From: Pomphorhynchus laevis
Taxonomy: Eukaryota > Acanthocephala > Palaeacanthocephala > Echinorhynchida > Pomphorhynchidae
Direction of reading: 5' to 3'
Assembly: GCA_012934845.2 (NCBI GenBank)
Contig: WNNJ02003158.1
Location: 1-64,000, forward strand
Length of the DNA: 64,000 nucleotides
The notes beneath the pieces were generated by a model. The model ran no database searches and was not told where the DNA came from. It was given only the letters and a program-made list of their open reading frames with translations. The stretch's first letter is position 1; the number at the start of each line of letters is the position of its first letter. The position numbers were made by a program, and so were the translations under genes. Positions 32,501 to 42,531 of this stretch are shown here, piece by piece.

Positions 32501-33510
32501 GAAATAGGGGAGATTGAGCGCCATCGAATATTAAGGCCTGTGTGGGTAATTTAAAAATTTCCGTCGATGTTTCGGATATAGAGAGATGTTTCGCCGTTTT
32601 CTTCGCGACAGCGTTTGTTGATGCGGGCAGATGTGAATTGATTGATTTCGGAAGGGATGCGATCGGGGAAATCAAGTGTTTGAAGATGACATGAGTTTTA
32701 ATCGTTGGAAGAGGACAGCGGATGCGTGAGAGTGATGCTTGAAAACAAATTTCAGGAGAGGGGGCTGAGTATGATTAGATTGAGAAGATTTGTGTCAGCG
32801 GATGAATGTGACAGGGGAGATGTCGTTGAAAAAGGACGGTTTATCCGCAGGAACAAGAGACGAGAGGATGGATCTAAAGGCAGAAACATCGTGGTCGAGA
32901 TGTGCTTGTGGAGATAAGGATATGGAAGGAGTGATATTAGTGACGATGACACAACGATCGCGAGAAGGAAAGCGTTTCCATAAAGGAGGACGAGTGACGT
33001 GAGTGGTTGATATCACGATAGGAGAGCTGGCAGTTCAGAATTTGGAGGGAGTTGGTTTGATGACGGGAGACATAGAGGATAAAGATAATATATGATGGCA
33101 GGCGATGTGCGGAAAAATTATGTATGGAAAGATCTTGGAGGTTGGTGGAGGTTATTTTGATTGATGAATGTAGATTATTGAGAAACGTGACAGGCGGGAC
33201 GTAATAGAGGTGTCGGTAAGTAAAAATGACATATGATGGGAAGTTTTTATGGTGATATGATCAGTGGGTGGAGAAAGGACATGGGAAACGATGGGGGTAG
33301 TTTGAGTGGACGTGTTGGATGTTGATATGTGCTTATGTGAGAGGTTGCGGATTAATTTGTTAGCACAAAATCCACTTTGGAAATCTTTAGACTTATTGTT
33401 GTCGCAGTGAATTGGTGTCTAGACGCTGCAGTCGTGTGTCGAGCACTGTACCTGCAGTTGAGCATAGTTGGTGTCGGTCTAGGCTGTTTTCTTACGTCCT
33501 CCCATTAACG
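29574..33510 (-). mobile_element. LINE B4: decayed family B copy in EIF2B5 intron 1
   Basis: Complete in outline but broken by many frameshifts. 3' end at TTTATTTTAACGTGG; RT pieces at 29848-30915 (LGIHFDDHISLKPFVRDK, CGIPQGS, a damaged catalytic box), linker at about 31000-31690, endonuclease at about 31690-32520 (LTES retained, ILSDFNIRI-like), ORF1 at about 32560-33480 with the Cys finger (SIHDC-like) and a start MGGRKKTA followed by a stop. It is more diverged than B2 and B3 and keeps Gln in the RT motif B, so it is an older insertion from a different sublineage. Orientation is opposite to the host gene. Confidence 0.88.
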
Positions 33511-34000
33511 TACTTGTGTGTATAAGCTGTTAAGCTGCAACTGGTTGAATTGATTGTATGTTATTTACCTCTAAAACTTTTTTAGGTTTCGTTTTCGTTG
33601 AAACTCGTTGCGGCAGATCTCTGAAGCTCGTTCATTTTATGTTATTTATTGTATGTTATTTATCTCTCAAACTTTTGTAAGTCTCAAAACGTTTTTGTTT
33701 CTTACTGTGTTTACTTTGGAATAGTTAAGCCTTTGTTCTAGAGTACTTTTATTTGAACAATATATCATCATTGAAACGTATATATCTTTTAATGAATCGT
33801 CCATATTTGGCACACTGACTACTGATCCCGAATTATGTTCCTTATCGTAATGTGACATACCGGACGCTATATTGTGATATAGCGCCCGGTGTGTATTCGT
33901 TTTTGCTGATGATAGTAAGTCTTTCTTTTCATGAATCGACCTTGCATAATAATCTTATAATCTCACCGTGATTCTGTCCTCTTTATTTTAAATAATTACT
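33511..34000. other. Intron 1 stretch, nothing assigned
   Basis: AT-rich. A duplicated phrase TGTATGTTATTTA(C/T)CTCT(A/C)AAACTTTT lies at about 33548 and 33651. A minus-strand frame at 33667-33858 (SVPNMDDSLKDIYVSMMIYC) is unassigned. CACCGGACGCTATATTGTGATATAGCGCCCGGTG-like sequence at about 33861-33894 can form a strong hairpin. Confidence 0.4.
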
Positions 34001-34059
34001 TATTTGCACTGTAGCTTATTCAAATAATCAATATTTTGTTACAAATCTTTTTACTCTTT

Positions 34060-34500
34060 AGAAACTCATTAAATATCATGTTCATCTTTATTTGTGAGCT
34101 ATAGCCGTTTTGTTCATGTTTATATGCAGAACGATTTCAGATTTTCGATAAAATGTTGTGATCAATATCTTGTCGATTTTGCTTACTTATGTCAACATCC
34201 AAATAATGAATGTTTTCGGCCACTCCTTGGTCACATGTGAATTTTATACTTAAGTTGTTATTGAGGTAATCAACAAACTCTATAAGCTTTTTTTACCGTG
34301 TGACCACACTAAGATAACATCGTCGATGAGTTTTTCACATTTGCCTTCGGCATCAGTGAAAACCTCGGTTGCCTGCGACTCATAAGATTCAAGGAGATGT
34401 GCGCCGCCTGCTGCGCCTTCATCATTGAGGGTTTTGTGAGCTTTTTCAGATTCGCCACCTGGCGTTGAAATCCGTGTTATTTTCTTCGGCTTCCACCAAT
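34060..34500 (-). mobile_element. Penelope-like element RT fragment
   Basis: Minus-strand pieces read LIDDVILVWSHG (catalytic DD region), then EFVDYLNNNLSIKFTCDQG and ENIHYLDVDISK in neighbouring frames, which is the PLE pattern '(Y)xDDxLxxw....l..F...lN....I.Ft......ixFLDv.i'. The copy is decayed and truncated on both sides. It lies in EIF2B5 intron 1, antisense to the gene. Confidence 0.7.
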
Positions 34501-34899
34501 TTTTTATTAATTTCTTAAATTTAATAATTCGTCAAATAATTTAAAGCATTGATAAATTTTTAAATTTCAGTATTAATTTGAAATATTTCCAATCAATTAA
34601 AGAAAAAATAAGATGCGTACAATAAAGTTTATTTGTAAAATAAAGACAAAAATGTGTTAAACGTTTTTTCCTTGTCCACTGTAATTGACTGCGATCTGAC
34701 CCTAACATAGAAGAATTAAGTTTAGTTATAAATAATAAAATTTCATATCTTCAAAAACACCGAGAATCTTTGTTGCAGTTCCAAATTTGGCGCAGGCTTT
34801 AAAAATTCTAAATTTTATAAAACAAAGTTGCAAAAAATCACTCTCGCATTGTTTTTATTGGTTTTGAATCTCCCTATATACAATATCATTCGTAGACTG

Positions 34900-36000
34900 G
34901 GGTTAACAGGATAGGCGGGTTGTGATGTTCGCGATTTTGGGGTATAGATTAGTACAGCTGCCCATGGGATAATGCTAGTTCTATAAAGTCTATTTTTACG
35001 ACGTTAAACGGTTTACTCTGGTATGTACAATAGTCATGGCGTAAGAAGGAATGATTATATGAATTGTATCGACAGGTAGCCATTCGTTTTTACAGAGTTT
35101 TGTGGTATTACTGGGATAACTTTTCCAAAACCTGTAAGAATAACTGCTTCTATCGTGTGTTGTAGATATTGGGTGAATAGGAGTCGGGTGTTTTTCCAAA
35201 GTCTACGGGCATCGAGGTTGCGTAGTGGGATGATTAGTGTATTCTGCTTTAGCTTCAAGATATGTTGTGCATGTCTGATGGAATCATTAAATGCAACACT
35301 TCAAGTTGGTAGCGAATATTAAAGATGCTATATTCTAGGGAATCACAAGAGCGGTATTCTACGTCAACGTTGGGATTTTTGGATATTATAAGGTCGTTGA
35401 TATTTATAATATCATTTTAGGTAAAGATGACACATCGTTCTGAAATGTGTTAAATATTTGTTACGCTGAAGTTGATGTCGGGTTATGTTGCATCCAGTAA
35501 CTGGTCCATGGAATCGACATGCTGATATATGGTTCGCGGTAATTTCATTTCTCCAATGGGTAATGTACTGCCACTACCGAAATTAGAAAATCTGAGAAAT
35601 GTAGCGTACTTTCTAATTCGTTTGATTCCTCAAAATCCATGTTCCTAGTTGAGTGTACTTTTTAAAAATTGTCCATAAATAGTATTGTTTAATAGTGGAG
35701 ACGACTTAGTCTGCTTGGATGCGTCCTACAATAACGGTTAATGTTTGTCGAAAATCTTCGGACATAAGAAATATATTTTACGCATTGGAAGTTCTTTTTT
35801 CTTATGTCCTTGGGTGTTATTATTAAGGGTTTTATGGCATTTTCTGTAGTCAATAGTGCATTTTCTGTAGTCAAAGGTGCATTTTCTGTAGTCAATTCAT
35901 CCTAAATTATGAGCGCAGCATCTCGGAGAAACTTACCTTTTACGCTGTTTGGAATGATGATGCATGTTGGATGTTCTACTTATTGATGTTAAACATGATG
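34900..36000 (-). pseudogene. Unrecognised coding-like remnant, possibly from a mobile element
   Basis: Several short minus-strand frames with coding-like composition occur between 34996 and 35900 (for example LRNLDARRLWKNTRLLFTQ and LPRTIYQHVDSMDQLLD). I cannot place the family. At 35838-35900 a 21-bp unit (ATTTTCTGTAGTCAA core) is repeated three times. It lies in intron 1 and looks like a fossil with multiple breaks. Confidence 0.35.
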
Positions 36001-36328
36001 TTGAATGTGGAGTGTGTTGTTCTTTCGTTGAACAATAATGTTGCTGATATTCCTCAGGATTCTAGTGCTCTGACCATGTTTAGTAAAAATGTCTAGTATG
36101 TTCTTTCTACTGTTGTTAATCGTTACCTCATTATTATAGCACACTTTTGAAATAATTTTTACATCAATTATTCAATTTTTGATTTAATTTTTATATCTCT
36201 CGACATTAGATTAACATCTTTCATAACATTATATTTATTGACTTACATTTGTATAATTGGCATAGGAGCATGACATGGTATTTTTCTAAATCAGAAATTA
36301 ATTTTAACATGCATTTATTTCTATCTAG

Positions 36329-36456
36329 GCATTATGGCCGATTGGAACCGTTCCTTTATTTGCACTTTCTTTATCTTCTCTGTATCATTGTTCGTCTATA
36401 AAACACGCCATCATCATAAGTAGATCGGATAGCGCATGCATGAAACTAATATTTAG
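36329..36456 (+). CDS. EIF2B5: EIF2B5 exon 2 (nucleotidyltransferase-like domain)
   Basis: Starts ALWPIGTVPLFALSLSSLYH, the counterpart of the LLPLaNVPLIdYTLEfL segment of other epsilon subunits, then a second hydrophobic strand (IKHAIIISRS). Acceptor CTATCTAG, donor AG/GTAAGA; phase 0 in, phase 2 out. The intron before it (7.1 kb) carries LINE copy B4 and Penelope-like fragments. Confidence 0.88.
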
Positions 36457-36589
36457 GTAAGAATATTTTATTATTTTCTTTTACTTAATCACCTCTTCAA
36501 GTTTAGAATACTAATTTCTTTTATTGTAATTAATTGATTTGTAACTCTATTTGGTTTTGAAATCTATCATTTTTATAAAAATCTATATA

Positions 36590-36660
36590 ATACAATATGT
36601 TATATTGTATACAATATGTATTAAATATGTATTACACATTGTATAATACAATATGTTAAT
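36590..36660. repeat. AT-rich palindromic repeat
   Basis: Alternating copies of TACAATATG and its complement form a small palindrome-rich cluster in EIF2B5 intron 2. Confidence 0.5.
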
Positions 36661-36764
36661 TTCGATTTAATTTCAGTTGTGTTTTAAATAACGCTTTATA
36701 TCTAGTATTTATCGTTGATCTAAAATATTACATTTGCGCAGTTAAGCCGTTGAAAATTTGAAAG

Positions 36765-37130
36765 AATGCGACAGTCTAATAACCACTGCCGCATTTTTGA
36801 ACTACCGTCCAAAGTTCACAAATTAAAAGATTTGTGGTCTGGCATACCAATAGTAAATTTTGGAGGAACAATAACAAAAAATCTTTTTTAAGTAATTGAT
36901 AAGCGTCCAAAACAATTACTGCCAAATGTGAAAATGCATTTTAATAGCACTTACGATTTACTTCCTTACTTCATTATTTATTTTATAGCAGTTCCTCCTC
37001 ATGACCTCTAATTCTTATTCTGATACAACGTCTGTTATTTATATTAGTCAATTCATAAAATTGACTTTTATTTTTAATTTTAATTTTAACTTGATATAAA
37101 TATAAATTGTATAAAATAATTATTATTACA
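36765..37130 (+). mobile_element. Penelope-like element fragment (RT N-terminal region and terminal repeat)
   Basis: Translates as CRIFELPSKVHKLKDLW then SGIPIVNFGGTITKNLF and KRPKQLLPN, the PLE signature 'yGLPKiHKp..plRPIvs...sptynlakyl...l.pl'. From about 36985 the sequence GCAGTTCCTCCTCATGACC onward is the PLE-associated repeat seen also at 40600, 45985 and 54045. The copy is broken. Confidence 0.7.
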
Positions 37131-37132
37131 GG

Positions 37133-37720
37133 TCATAGCCATAAGGCTGTTTGACCCCTCACAAAAAATGAAACAAGAAAAATCATTCATTGTAGATATA
37201 TCAGGACCATGAGTACTGCATCCACCACAACTCGTTCTCATTGCGAATCCAGCTCTTTATATTAGATTTAAATTCATTGATTGTGTGCATCGCAACGACA
37301 TCAGCTGGAAGACGATTCTAAACATTCACCGCTCGATGGAATAGTCGGAAAAATCGAGGGTATTTTCCGTGATCATTTACTACTAATACTTTCAAGTATC
37401 CTCTACGCCCATCCTGTTCATTGATTGATTTAAATTAGATATTAACTGGAATAGATTAACTGTGATTGATTAATCAATGATTGATTTAAATTAGATATTA
37501 TCTGGAATAGATATTAACTCTATTTGCTGAAAAATTGTAATCCTTAATTAGTCAATACATAACTAGAAGGTCGAAAAGAAGGAAACTTTCACGCACTGTC
37601 GGCATATACAAACTTTTGAATCGTGTCTCATAGGGAAGATATCGTACCTGAGGACATAATTTTGTAAACCGTGGAAGTATGAGCTCTAATTGATCAAGTT
37701 CTGTAAGCGTACCCAGTTAG
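37133..37720 (-). mobile_element. Jockey/CR1-like LINE, C-terminal and 3' fragment
   Basis: The minus strand reads EQDGRRGYLKVLVVNDHG, FFRLFHRAVNV, NRLPADVVAMHTINEFKSN and IKSWIRNENEL, the typical LINE ORF2 end 'r...R..fs.Rvv..WN.LP..vv.a.svn.FK..ld'. The upstream part (to 37720) has GTISSL and RPSSYV-like pieces. A tandem duplication of GATTTAAATTAGATATTA (at 37429 and 37481) lies inside it. Confidence 0.7.
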
Positions 37721-37980
37721 TACACCATTTAGTGTCCCAGGGCAGTTGTAACAACAAATTATATTATATATATTTGTACACTTAAAAGTGTCCCTGTAAA
37801 ACAGCATTTCTATTAAAAGGAATTTAGTGCCTGATGCATGGTTAAACTGCAATACGCACTGCCATGTACAGAGCTTATGCTAAATTCTCTCCGATGATTT
37901 AGATAAAGGGTAGTTATGTTGTTCGAGCTTTAAACACTGTTTAAGCATGTGTTAAGGTGCCTATGGATGATTATTAAAGT

Positions 37981-38024
37981 CACGTTACTGATGAGCTCCG
38001 TTAGAGCGAAACGCGTATACCGTT
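37981..38024 (+). ncRNA. Hammerhead ribozyme motif
   Basis: Core CTGATGA (37988-37994), stem II GCTC/GAGC with loop CGTTA, then GAAA (38008-38011) and CGCGTA, with predicted cleavage after A38017. Stem I can form between ACGTTA (37982-37987) and TACCGT (38018-38023) with one mismatch. Helix III is minimal (A-C/G-T with a 2-nt loop), or could form between two molecules through ACGCGT. Minimal helix III is known for hammerheads associated with Penelope-like elements. Not located in a coding exon (EIF2B5 intron 2). Confidence 0.7.
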
Positions 38025-38116
38025 CTTAACTGGTGTTTATGTCTCCTCATGAGAAAATCATAGTGATATATATGTATATATAAAGCTGCAATCCGGGATT
38101 TAGTATAGATTCGTCT

Positions 38117-38368
38117 ATATATTTTCAGAGCTAAACTTTTTGAACTGGTAAAGACCAAAAACAATATAATTGGTTTTAACGTTTCGTCCCTTACTAGGAC
38201 TTCTTCAGAACAATTGTATGTTTATTATGTCCCTTAAAAAAGTTTGAGAAATAATTAACATACAATTGTTCTGAAGAATTCCTAGTAAGGGACGAAACGT
38301 TAAAATAAATTATATTGTTTTTGGTCTTTACCGGTTCACAAAGTTTTACTCTGAAAAAATATTATTTA
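38117..38368. mobile_element. Inverted repeat with head-to-head hammerhead-like motifs
   Basis: Arms of about 105 bp (38117-38223 and 38253-38368) are inverted copies: AAAGACCAAAAACAATATAA, TAACGTTTCGTCCCTTACTA and GAACAATTGTATGTT recur reversed. Each arm holds CTGAAGAA-xTCC-TAGTAAG-GGAC-GAAACGTT, which keeps the hammerhead boxes CTGANGA and GAAA around a 3-4 bp stem II. This resembles the terminal repeats of Penelope-like elements. Confidence 0.6.
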
Positions 38369-38459
38369 TATATATTTGATTGTGTTTATGCAGATAATAA
38401 AACTATATATACTTTACTGACTATATATATTTTTATTGCGAAAAATCGCTTAACACTGT

Positions 38460-38625
38460 GGACAAGAGCCAAAGCTGGCTACGATTAATTTTTAATCCAT
38501 ATTTGCTGCTAAATAACTGGATTTCGATCATCAGCTCCATCAGTCTAATGTATCACTCCGGATAGAAACGTCTTGGAGTGATACATTAGACTGATGGAGC
38601 TGATGACCGAAGTAATTTAATCGCA
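38460..38625. repeat. Repeat R1 with 31-bp perfect inverted arms
   Basis: CATCAGCTCCATCAGTCTAA through CACTCC (38531-38561) returns as its reverse complement at 38577-38607, separated by 15 bp. The left part (GAGCCAAAGCTGGCTACGAT, GCTGCTAAATAACTGG) recurs at 39596-39705, so the unit is dispersed. CTGATG and CGAAA boxes lie close together in it, reminiscent of a decayed ribozyme. Confidence 0.6.
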
Positions 38626-38749
38626 GAATGTGTAAAACTGTGCTCCGTGAGCTAAAAAGCTTCAGTTTCATAATCGTAGATTTTGCCAAAAACCGAAGTT
38701 CGATTACATGCAGATCAGACTTCCTTATCACTCCTAGACGAGCTGATGG

Positions 38750-38800
38750 TAGCCGGCAGCACTCAGATGGTGCTGATGGTATCAGCACCATCATGGTGCT
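38750..38800. repeat. Short hairpin
   Basis: GATGGTGCTGAT, a short loop, then ATCAGCACCATC form a 12-bp perfect hairpin at 38767-38793, followed by a further partial copy ATGGTGCTGAG. Confidence 0.7.
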
Positions 38801-38849
38801 GAGGTATCTGGATGGAACATCTATTACACCGTCGTGGTAATCCTTCATG

Positions 38850-39590
38850 GTAACACTTGCATGTTAAAATGCCAAAAAGCTTTTCCAGCTCATCCGTTGT
38901 TAATCATAACTATCGCCTCTCTGTTGATAAGCTAGTTTGTTTAGCTTTTGACATTTCTCCAGTAGACAGAACTTTTTATTCAATAGCGCGCTGACGAATG
39001 GCGAAAATGAGATTAGATGTCATTGCTTTGCAATTTTTGTGGCCGTTTGTTTCACAAAGTCTGACCTGCTTGCAAATGAATTGTTTGTTTGGTTATCTTT
39101 TTGGACAAACGAGTAGTACCTAAATACACACAAACATACAAATACAGTCGTTTTAAACAATAAAATACCTATAGACAACCGCATATGCGGAAGCACGGAT
39201 GGGTTCATATCTCCAGGAAATCCAAATGGACTTTTTTATCTGTGTTCCTAGTATTTAGCATTTTTAATCTAGATATATCTAACAAATCTATAATTTCACA
39301 ATACTTCTATATCTCTAAAAACTAATTTTAAAAATAAACATCCTTTGATTAATATTGATTAATATTAATCATTATTAATATTAATATCAAATTAATATTA
39401 ATATTAATTTGATACAATCGAACATTTCACAGTGACAACCATCATTAATAGTAAAAAATAAAACCTGTTGCAAGGGGTACTGATGATCGTGAGAACCTCA
39501 AAATTGTAATTTCTGATCCACTTATATATAAGGGGGTTGAAAAATACAACTTCTCATTTTGCATATTGTTAGTACGAAATAATCGCTTTG
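38850..39590. other. Intron 2 stretch, nothing assigned
   Basis: AT-rich intronic sequence. Contains an ATTAATATT/AATATTAAT palindromic run (39350-39415). No coding region supported. Confidence 0.4.
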
Positions 39591-39595
39591 GCTCC

Positions 39596-39910
39596 TGCGT
39601 TCCAGGAGCCAAAACTGGCTACGATTGATTTTTTAACCATAATTGCTGCTAAATAACTGGACTTTGATCATCATCTCCATCAGTCTAATGTATCACTCCG
39701 AGACGCTCCTAATCACCCAGCAGTCATCGTCAGTCTGGTGAAGTGGTTAGGGTGCGTAAACGACTGTTTTTGTGATAATTTTAAAGATACCAGCAATTCC
39801 TCACGATGCTAGACGAAGCTCATGTTCATATATATAGCAGGTTAATGATAAGCAAAGCCTATAATTTATTTGAACGTTTCGTCGAGACTTTGCTTATTTG
39901 GTGAAAGAAT
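39596..39910 (+). repeat. Copy of repeat R1 plus tRNA-like and PLE-like pieces
   Basis: 39596-39705 repeats the R1 unit of 38460. At about 39735 GGTGAAGTGGTTAGGGTGCG resembles a tRNA A-box, but no good B-box follows. At 39865-39900, GAACGTTTCGTCGAGAC on the reverse strand gives GACGAAACGTTC, similar to the hammerhead-associated box at 38300. Confidence 0.45.
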
Positions 39911-40589
39911 ATCATTAATCTGCTATTAATTTTCGCACTTAACTGTTTGTCCCAGAAACGGTGATATCAAACTATCATTTATATAATAGTGTTGCTAATA
40001 CATTGCTCACCACGTATATAATTTTAGGTTTTTTGATAGTAATTGTTTGAATCCTAGTTGATCTAAGAGTAAGTGTAATCCTATTTAAATACTTGATAAG
40101 AATAAATATTTAAACTTAGATATTTATTGAATGATAAGATTGTATTAAATACTTGATATGAATTTTATTTAATATCTTATGCCTATTTAAATACTTGCGA
40201 TTTCTGGAAGCTTATTGTTACCGGTGGTTTATTTTAAAATTATGTGATTAAACCGACTTTATCTAACTTATAGGCATTTTATAGAACGAGTCGGTGTAGT
40301 TTACGTTGACTATATAAGTTTTGCTAGCTGTCGTGATATTGTTTCAAAATTGCAATGTATGTTTTAAAATTTGGGTGATTTTTCTATCAATTTTGATTTA
40401 TTTCCAATAGGCATTGTGGTGCTATACAAAATATATTTGTTGTTGACTGTTTTTTTTTATTGAAAAACGTGTCACAGCATTAATGTAATTTTAAAGTTGA
40501 CGCACTGGACTTAAGCAGTGAATGTTATGAGATTAAAGTAAACGTTGGCTAATAAGTTATGAACAAGAATATTCAAATGTTTTTTATTT

Positions 40590-40860
40590 ACTATCAAATA
40601 TTGGGTCGAGGAATTAGGTGCCGAAACTTGATAGAATAGCAGTTCCTCGTGATGACCTCTAATCCTTATTATGTTAGAACTTATGTTATTTATATTTGTA
40701 TATTCATAAAAATTAAATTTTATTTTAAATTTCAATTTTTTTTATTTTAACTTGATATAAGTTATATAATAAAATCTTATATAACAATTAGCATTATTAT
40801 TTTTATTTATTTTCTTTTATTTATTTTTTATTTTTTATTTTATAATTATATTAAATACGT
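40590..40860 (+). repeat. PLE-associated repeat (motif Q), copy at 40.6 kb
   Basis: GGTGCCGAAACTTGATAGAA, then AGCAGTTCCTCGTGATGACC and TCTAATCC, followed by AT-rich sequence. Same unit at 36985 (partial), 45985 and 54045, and reversed at about 58450 and 60760. The GCCGAAAC box and the TGATGACC box can pair through flanking bases (see findings). Long T/A runs follow to 40850. Confidence 0.65.
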
Positions 40861-41038
40861 AGATAAGCTAGCTGAATTGATTATTTACTATCGTCACAAA
40901 TGCATACATTTATTAAGTTACGGTTTTTTATAAAGTTTTTAAATCTCGTGAATTTGTACAAGGTTTTAAGCGATGGTTTTAAATTCAGCTTCTAATTTTT
41001 TGACCTCCTTATATTGTCTTTTTGTTGGTGTTGTTTAG

Positions 41039-41215
41039 AAAGCTGTTGATTGCCAGCGATATGACAGTTGAGTTTTTAGAGTTTCCGAGTGCAAATTGTG
41101 TTGCTGATGTACTCAGAGAACTCTATTCAAAGCGCATTCTGAATTCTGATTTCATTCTATTTGATGCTTTGTTCGTATCAACTGTCGATTACACTAAAAT
41201 TTGGAATCAATTTAA
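41039..41215 (+). CDS. EIF2B5: EIF2B5 exon 3 (nucleotidyltransferase-like domain)
   Basis: Reads KLLIASDMTVEFLEF, then NCVADVLRELYSKRILNSDF and ILFDALFVSTVDYTKIWNQF. This is the family block usually seen as 'gDaLRdlD.kglI..DFlLv.gD.vsN..l...l..H'. Acceptor GTTTAG, donor AA/GTAGGT. Phase 2 on both sides, so the split codons AG+A and AA+A both give sensible residues (R, K). Confidence 0.93.
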
Positions 41216-41959
41216 GTAGGTGATAGATAAATCATGCACTATTATTTTGGTAAATGTTAGATTTTTGCTTCCCTTAAATTTTGTCGTAATGCTCAAATTT
41301 CGTAAAACGCTACCTCCTTTTCAGAAATAGAGATAACATTATTTTAATCAACGCTTTAAGCAAATGGAAATTTTTCTCAGATCGATATCATTATATATAT
41401 TATAACTGCTCAGTAGTGTCTGTTAGACAATTTACTTCATTGCATACTGATGAATGCTGTTTTTTATAATAAAAGCAACACATCAATGATACAACTGATT
41501 AGTGGTATTAGTCGTATATAAGTCATAATAATCTTTAAAATCATTTAGTTTACGTTACATATGCACTGAGTTATCGTTATTTTATTGTATCGTAATAGTT
41601 TTGATAGCATTATAAACATCCATCTCATTTTTTTAACTTAATATAATCCTTAAATTGTGAAATGTAATAAAACACTACAAAACAGTATTTTGAATCATAC
41701 ATTCGTATTATCATATTAAGCTCATTTGCTAGCAGTATATTTGATGCACAGTGGTTTACCGTTCAATTTCTTGATATTGATAATATATATTTTCTTCTTT
41801 AGAAATATTATTCGATCTTGTTATATTCATATTGTTTTCATAAAATGTAATATTGATATAATCATTTCTGAGCACTAAAATCATGCTTAGCCTTAGCACT
41901 ATGTGATATGTAGAAAATAAATGCAATTAGTTTAATTATTAATTATTTCAGCAAATAAT

Positions 41960-42060
41960 TAAAGGACCGAAACACGAAATGTAGGCGTAGGCTCACTGCT
42001 GATGAGGTCCACCTACGCTGATTGTAGTGTACAGTGCTGCATTTAGAATTAAAGAATTCA
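41960..42060 (+). repeat. Ribozyme-like repeat (motif P), copy at 42.0 kb
   Basis: GGACCGAAACACGAAATG, GCGTAGGCTCACTG, CTGATGAGGTCCACCTACGC. Two potential helices: GGACC/GGTCC and GCGTAGG/CCTACGC. Related units are at 59226 (+) and 58690-58760 (-). It lies in EIF2B5 intron 3. Confidence 0.6.
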
Positions 42061-42362
42061 CACGAGTATAATTTATGAAGCCGACCAAGTGATATAAATA
42101 TATCGTTGAAATTAGTTTCAACTCAATATATATGAAATCTCAAAGATATCTCATGCGGCGATTTCGATTTATATAGAATTTAAATATTTTTTGTTGCTGA
42201 GAAAACTGCTTATATTCTAACAAAGTGTGTTTAAAACATAATATTTTCGTATTAAAAACTGATAAATGCCAGATTTATTAGTTTTATAATTACAAAATTA
42301 ATGTTGTCAGAATATGCTTTTAATGGACATCTTCATTGAAGTATTTTCCATTCTACATTTAG

Positions 42363-42531
42363 ATTAAATAAAAGGAGAGATTGTACCGCTATCGGAGTAG
42401 TCTGTTATTCAAACCATATTACAAATCCTCTGTTTAACTCATGCGAAAATGAAGTGTCTCTTGTTGTAGACAACTACAAGAAGATCATTTTGTTCCGGAA
42501 GCATCATTCAGACCTGTCGTTTTATTCTGGG
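42363..42531 (+). CDS. EIF2B5: EIF2B5 exon 4 (nucleotidyltransferase-like domain)
   Basis: Begins LNKRRDCTAIGVVCYSN and continues ENEVSLVVDNYKKIILFRKH. It corresponds to the human segment 'HRlRRKleKnvsvMTmi...' followed by 'edNvVvavDs..nrvLhfqK'. Acceptor CATTTAG. The donor is taken as GGG/GTATTT (phase 0), which keeps the frame into exon 5; the coding stretch would otherwise run on a few codons. Confidence 0.9.

Noticed and set aside
39720-39800. tRNA gene or SINE suggested by GGTGAAGTGGTTAGGGTGCG
   Set aside because: Only the A-box resemblance is present; no B-box, no cloverleaf and no second copy could be found.
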